Source of the DNA: Tabrizicola piscis | GTDB lineage: Bacteria > Pseudomonadota > Alphaproteobacteria > Rhodobacterales > Rhodobacteraceae | Direction of reading: 5' to 3' | Assembly: GCF_003940805.1 (NCBI RefSeq) | Contig: NZ_CP034328.1 | Coordinates: 620,001 to 684,000 of the forward strand | DNA: 64,000 bases | In this document: positions 34,819-45,515 of the stretch, in pieces | How the letters are laid out: every line of letters begins with the position of its first letter | How positions within the stretch are numbered: position 1 is the first letter of the stretch | Notes under the pieces: generated by a model | Told to the model about the DNA's origin: nothing | What the model saw: the letters and a program-made list of their open reading frames with translations, nothing else | Database searches by the model: none | Program-made: the position numbers and the translations under genes

Positions 34819-36067
34819 TCGTACCGTTGCCGGTGACGAGATATTTGAAGCTGGTCAGCTGCTCCGCCCCCACCGGCCCCCGCGCATGCAGCTTGCCGGT
34901 GGCGATGCCGATCTCCCCCCCCATCCCGAATTCGCCGCCATCGGCAAACTGGGTCGAGGCGTTGCGCATCAGGATGGCGCTGTCCAGCCGTTCAAAGAAC
35001 CGGGCGGCGGTGGCGTCGTTTTCGGTCAGGATGCTTTCGGTGTGCTGGCTGCCATAGCGGCGGATGTGGGCGATGGCCTCATCCACCCCGTCGACCAGCT
35101 TGGCGGCGATGATCATATCCAGAAATTCACGTCCGAAATCATCGGGTTGGGCCTTGACGGTGCCGGGGACCTTGAGAAGCTCACCTTCCGTCCGGACCTC
35201 GACCCCGGCTTTCAGGAGATCCTCGATCAGCACGGCGCCATGCTTGGTGTAGAACTGCCAGTCGATCAGCAGGCATTCTGCCGAACCACAGATGCCAGTG
35301 CGGCGGGTCTTGGCGTTCACGACGACGGCGCGGGCTTTTTCCAGGTCGGCGTCGCGGTCGGCGTAGACGTGGCAGATGCCTTCGAGATGGGCAAAGACCG
35401 GCACGCGCGCCTCACGCTGGACGAGGCCGACAAGGCCCTTGCCGCCCCGGGGGACGATCACGTCGATATATTCGGTCGCCTGCAGCATGGCGGTGACCAT
35501 GTCCCGGTCGCGGGTGGGGATGAACTGGATTGCGGCTTCGGGCAGGTTGGCGGACTTCAGGCCCGCGACCATGCAGGCATGGATGGCGGTCGACGTCTCG
35601 AAGCTTTCGCTGCCGCCGCGCAGGATCACGGCGTTGCCCGCCTTGAGGCAGAGGGCACCGGCATCGGCGGTGACGTTCGGGCGCGATTCGTAGATCACGC
35701 CGATCACGCCTAACGGGGTGGCCACGCGCTGGATGTGCAGGCCGTTCGGGCGGTCCCATTCGGCCAGGACCCGGCCCACCGGATCACGCTGTTCGGCGAT
35801 CTGGCGCAAGGCGTCGACGATGCCGCGCAGCCGGTTGGTATCAAGGCGCAGACGGTCGAGCATGGCGGGGCTGAGGCCCTTTTGCTCGCCTGCATCAAGG
35901 TCAAGCGTGTTGGCGTCAAGGATGGCATCGCGCCGTTGCCAGACGGCATCGGCAGCGGCGATCAGGGCGGTGGCCTTGCGTTCGGAGCCGGCATAGGCCA
36001 GTTCTGCCGCCGCCGCGCGGGCCTTGGCGCCGATCTCGGCCATCAGGTCAGTGAACTGTCCGTCCAT
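34808..36067 (-). CDS. proA: Glutamate-5-semialdehyde dehydrogenase (gamma-glutamyl phosphate reductase)
   Basis: A 419-residue enzyme that reduces gamma-glutamyl phosphate with NADPH, the second step of proline synthesis. The catalytic cysteine lies in [13 protein letters not shown] and the cofactor-binding segments [16 protein letters not shown] and [10 protein letters not shown] are in the usual places. Length and order match the family. It follows proB after 79 bases filled by two perfect palindromes. Confidence 0.96.
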   Translation of the reverse strand: MDGQFTDLMAEIGAKARAAAAELAYAGSERKATALIAAADAVWQRRDAILDANTLDLDAGEQKGLSPAMLDRLRLDTNRLRGIVDALRQIAEQRDPVGRVLAEWDRPNGLHIQRVATPLGVIGVIYESRPNVTADAGALCLKAGNAVILRGGSESFETSTAIHACMVAGLKSANLPEAAIQFIPTRDRDMVTAMLQATEYIDVIVPRGGKGLVGLVQREARVPVFAHLEGICHVYADRDADLEKARAVVVNAKTRRTGICGSAECLLIDWQFYTKHGAVLIEDLLKAGVEVRTEGELLKVPGTVKAQPDDFGREFLDMIIAAKLVDGVDEAIAHIRRYGSQHTESILTENDATAARFFERLDSAILMRNASTQFADGGEFGMGGEIGIATGKLHARGPVGAEQLTSFKYLVTGNGTIRT

Positions 36068-36096
36068 TGCTTGCTCTCCACCTCAAACATCGCGTT

Positions 36097-36142
36097 GCAA
36101 AAGTTTTCGAAAACTTTTGCAAATTCCTTCGAAGGAATTTGC
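36097..36142. repeat. Double tandem palindrome (TTCGAA-type), copy C
   Basis: Two perfect 24-base palindromes, 36097-36120 (core GTTTTCGAAAAC) and 36119-36142 (core CCTTCGAAGG), share the two bases GC. They lie between proB and proA, so here the element is inside an operon rather than between convergent genes. Confidence 0.92.
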
Positions 36143-36146
36143 GACC

Positions 36147-38660
<2,514 letters not shown>

Positions 38661-39200
38661 CTATCCCAGTTTGCGGATGTAGGTCCAGGTTGGCGCAGTG
38701 GTCCCACGCGCGACTGAGAAGCTTTCGGCATCGCCCAGATACTGGAAACCGGCATTGGTCAGGACCCGGGCAGAGCCGGGGTTGTCCTGAAACGCCTCGG
38801 CAAAGAGGGTGCAGTTGCCTTGCGGGTTGGCCGCGACGAGCGCGCCGACTGCTTCGGAGGCGATGCCGTGGTTCCAGAAGGCCGGGGCGACCCAGAAGGC
38901 AACCTCGGACTGACCGCGGTCCATCTTCTTGAGGCTGATGACACCCAGAACTTCGGGCAGGGCGGCGCGGGTGCCGTCCATGACCCAGATATCCTCATCC
39001 CCGCCGGACGCCATGGCGCGGGCGACAAACGCCTCAGCCGTGCCGGGTGGCAGCGGGTGGGGGATGCCTTGCGTCGCCTCGGCCACGCGCTTGTCGCCAG
39101 CGTAAAGCGCGAAGAGACCGACGTCGGACCGGCGCACTGGGCGCAGCGTCAGCCGGTCGGTGGCGATTTCCGCCCTGGGGACGAGCTTTTCAAGGATCAT
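38661..39200 (-). CDS. GNAT family N-acetyltransferase (RimJ-like)
   Basis: A 179-residue acetyltransferase with the opening ATDRLTLRPVRRSDV and later VAFWVAPAFWNHGIASEAVGAL (acetyl-CoA loop) and NPGSARVLTNAGFQYLG, typical of the RimJ/RimL branch. It lies between rpmA and obgE in the ribosomal gene cluster, which suggests but does not prove a ribosomal or translation-factor target. GGGAAG precedes ATG 39200. Confidence 0.87.
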   Translation of the reverse strand: MILEKLVPRAEIATDRLTLRPVRRSDVGLFALYAGDKRVAEATQGIPHPLPPGTAEAFVARAMASGGDEDIWVMDGTRAALPEVLGVISLKKMDRGQSEVAFWVAPAFWNHGIASEAVGALVAANPQGNCTLFAEAFQDNPGSARVLTNAGFQYLGDAESFSVARGTTAPTWTYIRKLG

Positions 39201-39319
39201 GGCTTCCCTCCTTCGAAGCACATGCGGGCGCGGCGCATGCAGGCGTGCCGGATACCCCGGCAATCGCCCGATTTCTTGACCCTTTCGCGGTAACGGCGTG
39301 GCAGTTTGCCACGATCGCG

Positions 39320-39334
39320 CCGGGTCAAGCCCGG
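39320..39334. repeat. CCGGGTCAAGCCCGG dispersed hairpin
   Basis: A 15-base hairpin with five-base arms around TCAAG. The same core occurs in opposite orientation at 52344-52364, extended there to eight-base arms. It lies after the rpmA terminator. Confidence 0.6.
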
Positions 39335-39370
39335 AAACGAGAAAGGGGACCGGCTTTTCAGCCGATCCCC
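39330..39370 (-). terminator. Rho-independent terminator of rplU-rpmA
   Basis: On the minus strand GGGGATCGGCT-GAAA-AGCCGGTCCCC (39370-39345, one mismatch) is followed by TTTCTCGTTT. It lies 30 bases after the rpmA stop and would end the ribosomal-protein transcript before the GNAT gene. Confidence 0.75.
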
Positions 39371-39399
39371 CATCTACAATCCGATTGTAAAGGTTCGGC

Positions 39400-39669
39400 T
39401 TACTCGGCTGCTTCCTGGGCAGGAATAACCGAAATGAAGGTGCGGCCTTTCATGCCCTTCTTGAAGGTCACGCGGCCTTCCACCTTGGCGAAGATGGTGT
39501 GATCGGTGCCCATGCCGACGCCTTCGCCGGGAAACCAGGTGGTCCCGCGCTGGCGGCAGATGATGTTGCCGGGAATGGCAGCCTGACCGCCGAAGAGCTT
39601 GACGCCCAGGCGACGACCGGCGCTGTCGCGACCGTTGCGGGACGAACCGCCTGCTTTCTTGTGTGCCAT
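39400..39669 (-). CDS. rpmA: Ribosomal protein bL27
   Basis: An 89-residue protein of the large ribosomal subunit whose N-terminus reaches the peptidyl transferase centre. [18 protein letters not shown] is the canonical opening, without the cleavable leader found in Firmicutes. The rest, including [10 protein letters not shown] and FAKVEGRV, is typical. It starts 6 bases after rplU ends. Confidence 0.97.
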   Translation of the reverse strand: MAHKKAGGSSRNGRDSAGRRLGVKLFGGQAAIPGNIICRQRGTTWFPGEGVGMGTDHTIFAKVEGRVTFKKGMKGRTFISVIPAQEAAE

Positions 39670-39675
39670 GGGCTG

Positions 39676-40194
39676 TTACTCCTTGGGGGCGGCGGCTTTG
39701 GCCGCGCGCTTCGGTTTCTCGGCGGCGGCTTCAGCGGCCATGGGGGCGGCTTTGGCGGCTTTCGCAGGCTTCGCGGCTTTCGCAGGCTTGGCGGCGGGCG
39801 CTTCGGCCTTGGCGGCACCGGGGGCTTCGTGCGCCACGCGGCGGGCGGCGACGGTGCCGGTGGCAGCTTTCACGCCCGATTTGTCAGCGCCGGTTTCCAG
39901 CACGTCGGTCACGCGGACCAGCGTCAGGTGCTGGCGGTGGCCTTTGGTGCGCTGCGACGAATGCTTCCGGCGGCGCTTGACGTAGTGGATGACCTTTTCA
40001 CCCTTGATCTGGTCGATCACTTCGGCCTGCACGGCAGCACCGGCCACCATCGGCGCACCGATCGTGGTGCCGACCATCAGGATGTCGTTGAACTGGATCT
40101 TGTCACCAGCGGCAGCATCAAGCTTTTCAACGCGCAGCACGTCACCCGCCTGCACCTTGTATTGCTTGCCACCGGTCTTGAGGACCGCAAACAT
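39676..40194 (-). CDS. rplU: Ribosomal protein bL21 with extended C-terminus
   Basis: A 172-residue bL21. The first 105 residues are the normal protein (MFAVLKTGGKQYKVQAGD at the start; KRRRKHSSQRTKGHRQHLT near 73-91). From about residue 120 a low-complexity Ala/Lys/Pro tail rich in AKPAKAA-type repeats is added, a feature common in Rhodobacterales bL21. It is the first gene after a predicted promoter at 40341-40369. Confidence 0.96.
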   Translation of the reverse strand: MFAVLKTGGKQYKVQAGDVLRVEKLDAAAGDKIQFNDILMVGTTIGAPMVAGAAVQAEVIDQIKGEKVIHYVKRRRKHSSQRTKGHRQHLTLVRVTDVLETGADKSGVKAATGTVAARRVAHEAPGAAKAEAPAAKPAKAAKPAKAAKAAPMAAEAAAEKPKRAAKAAAPKE

Positions 40195-40307
40195 GGGTCG
40201 TATCCTTCTTTTGCTCCGCGCCCTGTGGCCCCCGATCGCTCGGGCGTTTGGGGGAGTTTCCTCCGCCTCGGACAGCGCGCCCTTCGCAGGGCGTCATGAA
40301 ATTTAAA

Positions 40308-40333
40308 CCCGGCGAGAGTCGCCCCTCGCCGGG
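40308..40333 (-). promoter_or_regulatory. Hairpin at the start of the rplU leader
   Basis: The predicted transcript begins with CCCGGCGAG-GGGCGACT-CTCGCCGGG, a nine-base stem, followed by TTTAAATTT. A second small hairpin (CGCCCT/AGGGCG) comes soon after. It may end read-through from the DUF2059 gene or control rplU-rpmA expression. Confidence 0.5.
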
Positions 40334-40340
40334 ATGCGCG

Positions 40341-40369
40341 CTTATGCGGCGAAGTGGCCCGGCTGTCAA
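40341..40369 (-). promoter_or_regulatory. Sigma-70-type promoter of rplU-rpmA
   Basis: TTGACA (40369-40364) is separated by 17 bases from CATAAG (40346-40341). The predicted start near 40334 gives a 140-base leader before rplU. Confidence 0.6.
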
Positions 40370-40404
40370 GCGGGTGCGGGGCACAGTTCGCGCAGGGGCA
40401 GTGG

Positions 40405-41268
40405 TCAGATATCCGTGCCCAGCATGGCAACACCGGCGGCGTGGCCAAGGTCACGCGACACGCCGGTAAACACCTCGCTGAAGGCGGTGAACAGGGCGGC
40501 GTTCAGGCGCTGGCCAGCGGGGGTTTCCATGAACTCGATGTAGGCTTGCAGGTCGGATTCGGCCAGCGGGGCATAGGCAAGGCCAAGATAGGCGTAAAGC
40601 CAGGCGCTGGTGTCATCGCGGATCTGGTCTTCCTGCGCCCAGACATCCGACATGAGCTGGTCTTGGGGCATGGCATCGCCGTAGACACCAGATTCAGTCA
40701 TGCCGGTCATGAAAGCGAGATTGCCCGACAAAGAGCCGGCCACGTTCATTTCGATCAGATCACCCGCCTCTATGAAACGGCGCAGCAAGGGAACGATGGG
40801 ATCGCGCGCGCCAAAGCGGTTGTCGGCAGCGACACGGGCAGCCTCTTCCGTTGCGGTGTCAAGGAAGGCGCGCCGGGCCTCGATCTCAAGCCCGACGACA
40901 CGCTTGCCCAGATCGGAGGTGAAAAACGCCAGGATCGTGGACAGGGTTTCGGGATCGTCACCAAGTTCAGTTTGAAGAGCAGCCTCAAACTGGGTCTGGA
41001 GCGCCGCGGCATCATAGATCTTGGCGACCGCGCTGGCCCATTGTGGTCCACCGCCGCCTGGAAACATCTCGTCCTCAAGCGTCTGTCCATAGGCGATGCC
41101 TTCTTCGCGCAGGACCGCAAAGAGCGCGTCAAGCTGCAGCGCCTGCCCCAGCGCAACGATCGACGCCGTGGCCGGGGTCGTGGCATCGGTGGTCTGGGCC
41201 ACGGCCGGAACGACGGCCGGGGTCGCAAGCCCAAGCGTGGCGACAAGAAGAAGGCGGGTCAGCAACAT
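40405..41268 (-). CDS. DUF2059-type exported protein
   Basis: A protein of about 287 residues with an N-terminal signal peptide (LLTRLLLVATLGLATPAVVP) cleaved near VAQ/TT. The mature protein is helical and acidic. The segment with FFTSDLGKRVVGLE resembles the DUF2059 domain, often repeated; the later YAPLAESDLQAYIEFMETPAGQ repeats a similar pattern. I use ATG 41268 since CCAAGG lies upstream; ATG 41289 would add seven residues. Function is unknown; a periplasmic location is likely. Confidence 0.78.
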   Translation of the reverse strand: MLLTRLLLVATLGLATPAVVPAVAQTTDATTPATASIVALGQALQLDALFAVLREEGIAYGQTLEDEMFPGGGGPQWASAVAKIYDAAALQTQFEAALQTELGDDPETLSTILAFFTSDLGKRVVGLEIEARRAFLDTATEEAARVAADNRFGARDPIVPLLRRFIEAGDLIEMNVAGSLSGNLAFMTGMTESGVYGDAMPQDQLMSDVWAQEDQIRDDTSAWLYAYLGLAYAPLAESDLQAYIEFMETPAGQRLNAALFTAFSEVFTGVSRDLGHAAGVAMLGTDI

Positions 41269-41433
41269 GGAAAACCTTGGCGTGGCCATCAGGACAGCTT
41301 TAGAGGTAGCCCCTTACCCGTGACTTGCCAAGGAGGCGATAAGCAACTGGGCGTGATCCGGCCGCGCGGAATGGCCCTTGCGCATTGCGCGGTGCCCGGC
41401 TACATCGCCGTCCACAGACGACCCCTGAAGCGC

Positions 41434-41523
41434 GGAGAGGTGGCAGAGTGGTCGAATGCGGCGGTCTCGAAAACCGTTGTCGGTTTGCGCCGACCCAGGG
41501 TTCGAATCCCTGTCTCTCCGCCA
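41434..41523 (+). tRNA. tRNA-Ser (anticodon CGA)
   Basis: A 90-base cloverleaf with encoded CCA end. The acceptor stem GGAGAGG pairs with TCTCTCC (last pair G-T), the anticodon loop is CTCGAAA with CGA at 41468-41470, a long variable arm follows, and the T arm is CAGGG-TTCGAAT-CCCTG. The long variable arm and G73 discriminator identify serine. It is alone, with minus-strand genes on both sides. Confidence 0.97.
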
Positions 41524-41652
41524 TCTTCCCTTCTGCTATCTGATACAACGCCACTGCGGCGGAGAATGGCCTTGCCGTCAGCTGCGGGTCTGTCTTCCGA
41601 TGCCACGCGGCGTCTGACCTCGCGCTGTTGCGCGATCGTGTCGCGGCCAGAG

Positions 41653-42879
41653 TCAGATTTCCCCGATCCGGATCACGCGGCCATGGTCGGGCGTGGGGCA
41701 ATCGCGGGGGACGGCCCAGATCAGCGGAATGCCGGGGGGCGGCGGCAGGGGGGCGTCAAGGTCGGTCAGGACGACAAGGGCTGAGGGGCGCAGCTGAACA
41801 GCGCGGGCGAAAAGGTCATGATAGTCGGTGCCGCCACCTGTGCGCAGCGGGGTGCTGCCCAGTGCGGACCAACCGTCCGGATCCAGCCGAAGGGTGTCGA
41901 AAACCACCTCGTCAAACAGCAGCAGATGCGCCTCGGCCCCGGTGCGGCGGGTGATGGCCTCAGCCTCGGCCGTGAAAAGGCGCAAGGTTTGCGGGTCGAT
42001 GGACGAAGACGTGTCGAGGCCGATCACGATGCGCGGGCGGTGGGTCTGGCGCTGGCGGCCCGGTTCATAGACCGGCGCGGGGCTACCATGACGCTCGGCC
42101 TCGGCCATGCGGGCGACCCAGGCGCCGGAGGGGCGGCGCCAGCTGGTCTGGGGGCGGTCGGTCAGGGCAAGGGCAAGAAGGCGGCGCAGGTGCACTTCCC
42201 ACGGGGTGGCGGCGGGGGCGAGGTCGGCAAGAATGGCGCCAAGGCGGCCGATGCCTTGCCCGGCCTTGCGCCCCGCCTCCATCGCGCGCAGCATCTGGTT
42301 GCGCCAGTCAGAGGCGGATTGCGGTTTGGCGTCGTCCTGCAGGTCCCCGGCAGCGAGGTCCTCGGCAAAGCCGCGTGACTTGGCCCAGTCCCGCAAGCGC
42401 TGCGCGCGCTTGGGGTCGCTGTGCAACGCCATGGCGAGGCGGTCGGCGTCCCATTTCTCAAGGGCTGCGATCGGGGTGGGTTCGGGCAGGCCGGCTTGGG
42501 CGAGAAGGTCGGTCAGGGTTACGGCGGGGCGCGGGATGGCGTGACCGGCAAGGATCAGCGTGTCGTTGATGATGCCATCGGCGGCAAGGCCGAACAGAGT
42601 GGGATCAAAGCTGTCGCCCAGCCGTTCCTGCAGGGCCGCCTGCCGGGCCGAGTGGCGCAGCGCGACATGCAGGATGTGGTGGGCGACGAGGCCGACCTGT
42701 TCGGGCAAGCCGAGGATGGTGAAATCGGGGCTGTAAGTGATGACCTCGCCCGCCGTTCGGGTCATGCCGTCGCCGTCGCGGTGGCGGCACCAAAGGCCAA
42801 GGACGGCAAGGGCGGGGTCAACCTCACCCAGATGGGCAAGCGCGCGGGCGGCGCGGCGGGTGTGACCCTCAGTCGTCAC
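41653..42879 (-). CDS. VWA-like / DUF2201 putative metallopeptidase protein
   Basis: A 408-residue protein of the DUF2201 family. The N-terminal part has a histidine cluster AHHILHVALRH (H67, H68, H71, H76) in a helix, which gives the family its putative-metallopeptidase name. The C-terminal part from about 283 has a VWA-like fold with the metal-ion site DTSSS (289-293) and TGGGTDY. It overlaps the upstream MoxR-like ATPase gene by 4 bases. MoxR-type ATPases with VWA partners act as chaperones for assembly or metal insertion of client complexes; the client here is unknown. Confidence 0.85.
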   Translation of the reverse strand: MTTEGHTRRAARALAHLGEVDPALAVLGLWCRHRDGDGMTRTAGEVITYSPDFTILGLPEQVGLVAHHILHVALRHSARQAALQERLGDSFDPTLFGLAADGIINDTLILAGHAIPRPAVTLTDLLAQAGLPEPTPIAALEKWDADRLAMALHSDPKRAQRLRDWAKSRGFAEDLAAGDLQDDAKPQSASDWRNQMLRAMEAGRKAGQGIGRLGAILADLAPAATPWEVHLRRLLALALTDRPQTSWRRPSGAWVARMAEAERHGSPAPVYEPGRQRQTHRPRIVIGLDTSSSIDPQTLRLFTAEAEAITRRTGAEAHLLLFDEVVFDTLRLDPDGWSALGSTPLRTGGGTDYHDLFARAVQLRPSALVVLTDLDAPLPPPPGIPLIWAVPRDCPTPDHGRVIRIGEI

Positions 42880-43976
42880 GGCAGGCCCGCCGCCTGACGT
42901 TCGGCGGCATAGTCGGCGTAGGCGTCCGAGGTGGCGAAGGCGTCGGCCCAGCCCCGTTCCAGCGCGCGACCGATGAGGAGTTCAAAGCCGAAGGTGGCAA
43001 GGTCGCCAACGGGAAGGCCTTTCGCCTGCCCCCCCTGCAAGCGCAGATCGGCGAGGATTTCGATGGCGGCGGGAAGGCTGTCCCGGGTGACCGCGCCGAC
43101 AAGGCCGTAGACCAGCGCAGTCAGGCCGTGCAGCGTGGTGGGATAAAGGCCGGCACGGTCGGCACGGGGGGTGGACAGCATGGTGTCGATCTGGACGGTC
43201 GCGGAAATCTCGTCCGCAAGCAGGGCGAATTCGGCGGCGGGGGCGCTGCCCACGGTGCCCGCGATCATCACCCGACGCAGGGCGCGGTCCGGCACGGCGG
43301 CCATGATGCGGCTGACGCGAGTCCAGCTGCGGGGCGTGCAGGCGATCATCTGGCCACGGCGGAGGGCGTCTTCGGTCGTCTCCAGAAGGTCGGGCCGGGT
43401 GCGGATGAAGGCGGCCACCGTGGGGTGGATACCTGCGGGCAGCGCGTAGTGCTTCAGCCAGTCGTCGGCCGAGGCCTGCACGATCATGTGGACCAGCCGG
43501 TCGCTGAGCGCGGTGCCCATGTCATAGGCAATCGCCCCATCCTCAACCTGGTTGCCTGCCGCCACGATCAGCACATTGGCGGGCAGCACATGCCGTCCGA
43601 CGCGGCGTTCCTGCAAAAGGCCGTAGACGGTGGGCTGCAACGAGGGCGCGGCAGAGGTCAGTTCGTCCAGAAACAGGATCGCGGGGGCGTCGGTGTCGGG
43701 CAAGTCTTCGGGGCGGTACCAGACGGTTTTCGCGGTGGCATGGTCGAAATAGGGCAGACCGCGCAGGTCCTGCGGTTCGATCGTCGTCAGGCGCAGGTCA
43801 TAGAGTTCCGCGCCGATACGGGTGGCGAGGGTCTGCACCACCTCGGTCTTGCCGACGCCGGGGCGGCCATGCAGCATCCAGGAGGCGGTCAGCGCACCGG
43901 CGGCCTGCGCGTCCCAGGCGGCTTGCAGGACGCGCAGCGCCTCACCAGCGGAAACTGTAGTGGCGTTGACGGTCAT
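42876..43976 (-). CDS. MoxR-like AAA+ ATPase
   Basis: A 366-residue AAA+ protein. Walker A is GRPGVGKT (37-44), Walker B ILFLDELTSA (100-109), sensor 1 VAAGNQ, and SDRLVHM precedes the lid domain. The family acts as hexamers with VWA-domain partners. It overlaps both the membrane protein gene upstream and the VWA-like gene downstream by 4 bases, so the three products are likely made together. Confidence 0.9.
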   Translation of the reverse strand: MTVNATTVSAGEALRVLQAAWDAQAAGALTASWMLHGRPGVGKTEVVQTLATRIGAELYDLRLTTIEPQDLRGLPYFDHATAKTVWYRPEDLPDTDAPAILFLDELTSAAPSLQPTVYGLLQERRVGRHVLPANVLIVAAGNQVEDGAIAYDMGTALSDRLVHMIVQASADDWLKHYALPAGIHPTVAAFIRTRPDLLETTEDALRRGQMIACTPRSWTRVSRIMAAVPDRALRRVMIAGTVGSAPAAEFALLADEISATVQIDTMLSTPRADRAGLYPTTLHGLTALVYGLVGAVTRDSLPAAIEILADLRLQGGQAKGLPVGDLATFGFELLIGRALERGWADAFATSDAYADYAAERQAAGLP

Positions 43977-44659
43977 GACGCGGCCTTTCGCTTGTCAAGA
44001 AGGGCGGCCAGCCGGGCATGGGCGCTGACGGCGCGGGCCTCTTGCGTGATGCTGCGCAGATAAAGGTTCTCGCGATGGTTGACGGCCAGAAGATCGCGTT
44101 CCGTCAGATCGGCGTCGAAAAGCGCGGCAAGGGCGGCACGGTCATCGGCGTCCAGCACCAGAAGGTGCGGCTGCGGCACGTCGGTCTGGACAGACACCAG
44201 CGTCAGCGGCGGGACGCGGCCAAGGTCGGATTGTTCGATCACCAACTGCAACTGGCCTTCCGTCAGGTCATGCCGGGCGGCGAGAGCGCGCAGGATGGCC
44301 CGGGCGCGGAAGGCCAGGGTGTCCAGCCGACGGGCCGCCTCATCCGCGCTGACGCCATTGGCGCGGGCGGCCCGGGTCGGACGCATGACGCGCAGTTCAA
44401 CCCAGGCGACGACGATCACCATGACTAGCGGGGCCTGCATCACCGGCATGGCCCAGTCGCGGGAAAAAAGCGGGACGAGGGCAAAGGGCAGCAGCGGGAC
44501 GATGAAGCGCAAAAACTCCATCTCAAGCAGCAGGCGCAGCCACAGCCGCAGGCCCGCGCCACGCGGGATGATCTGCACCCGGCCAAGGAACTTTCGTGGC
44601 AGGCTTTTGGTCTGCAGGATGCCACGGTTGGCTATGGTGGCTTCGGTCATGATCAGCAT
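43973..44659 (-). CDS. Membrane protein of the MoxR/VWA-like trio
   Basis: A 228-residue protein that I cannot assign to a named family. The N-terminus is basic and cytoplasmic (residues 1-45); two close hydrophobic segments (about 50-65 and 72-90) probably cross the membrane as a hairpin; the remaining 135 residues are soluble and helical with many charged residues. ATG 44659 follows GGGGAAG. First gene of the operon with the AAA+ ATPase and VWA-like protein, so it may anchor that pair at the membrane. Confidence 0.7.
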   Translation of the reverse strand: MLIMTEATIANRGILQTKSLPRKFLGRVQIIPRGAGLRLWLRLLLEMEFLRFIVPLLPFALVPLFSRDWAMPVMQAPLVMVIVVAWVELRVMRPTRAARANGVSADEAARRLDTLAFRARAILRALAARHDLTEGQLQLVIEQSDLGRVPPLTLVSVQTDVPQPHLLVLDADDRAALAALFDADLTERDLLAVNHRENLYLRSITQEARAVSAHARLAALLDKRKAAS

Positions 44660-44735
44660 CGGCTTCCCCGCCCCGTGGGTAAGCTAGTGCCCTGCCCGCG
44701 CTTTGCCAGCACAGCCCGGTTCCCTTGGGCCCGCG

Positions 44736-45515
44736 TCATGCGCGCAGCGTGAAGCCGCGGGCGATGTGGTTGCGGACGAACCAAATCATCGCCAGCCCCG
44801 GCAGCAGCGACAGGCAGGTCATCGCCATCACCATGCCGATGTTGGTCTGGAAAGTGAACATCGCCTGGATCGCCATGGTGATCGGCTTGCCGCCCGTCAC
44901 GGTCAGGATGCGGGCAAAAACCACCTCGACCCAAGAGAAGATGAAGCAGAAGAAGGCGGCGACGCCGATCCCCGGCGCAATTGCCGGCATGAGGTGGCGA
45001 AAGAAGAAGGCCGGGCCGGTGTGGCCGTCGATGAACGCGGTTTCGTCCAACTCACGCGGGACGGCGCGGATGAAGCTTTCAAGGATCCAGATCGCCACCG
45101 GCAGGTTGAACAGGCAGTGCACCAGCGCAATCCCGACGGGGGAGTTTACCAGCCCAAGCTCGGCAAACAGGATGAAGATCGGCAGGGACAGGACAACCGG
45201 CGGCGTCACGCGGAACACAAGGATCGCCAGCAGAAAATGCCGATCGCCCATGAAGCTGTAGCGCGCAAGGGCATAGGCGGCGGGCAGCGCCACGGCGATG
45301 CAGAGCGAGACGTTGAGAAAGACATAGATCGCCGAATTCAGCATGGCTGCGCGCAGTTCCGGCGTGGCAAGAACGGCGGTGTAGTTCATCAGGCCAAATG
45401 TCCCCCGCGCGACCCCCTCACCCCCCAGCGTGGCGGTGAAGCTGAGGAGGATCGCCTGCGCCAGCGGCAAAAGGATGAACCCGGCCAGCGCCAGTAGGGC
45501 AAGGACGCGCATCAT
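44736..45515 (-). CDS. Sugar/glycerol-type ABC permease, GlpQ-like
   Basis: A 259-residue permease with six predicted helices and an EAA-type loop (ELDETAFIDGHTGPAFFFRHLMP). It belongs to the MalG-type group and, with its partner, looks like the GlpQ permease of the GlpSTPQV glycerol importer of rhizobia. Its start overlaps the partner stop by 4 bases. No ATPase or binding protein is adjacent. Confidence 0.82.
   Translation of the reverse strand: MMRVLALLALAGFILLPLAQAILLSFTATLGGEGVARGTFGLMNYTAVLATPELRAAMLNSAIYVFLNVSLCIAVALPAAYALARYSFMGDRHFLLAILVFRVTPPVVLSLPIFILFAELGLVNSPVGIALVHCLFNLPVAIWILESFIRAVPRELDETAFIDGHTGPAFFFRHLMPAIAPGIGVAAFFCFIFSWVEVVFARILTVTGGKPITMAIQAMFTFQTNIGMVMAMTCLSLLPGLAMIWFVRNHIARGFTLRA

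Noticed and set aside
41400..41606. Minus-strand reading frame with ETGIRTLGRRKPTTVFE
   Set aside because: It is the well-known false product translated antisense through a tRNA-Ser gene.
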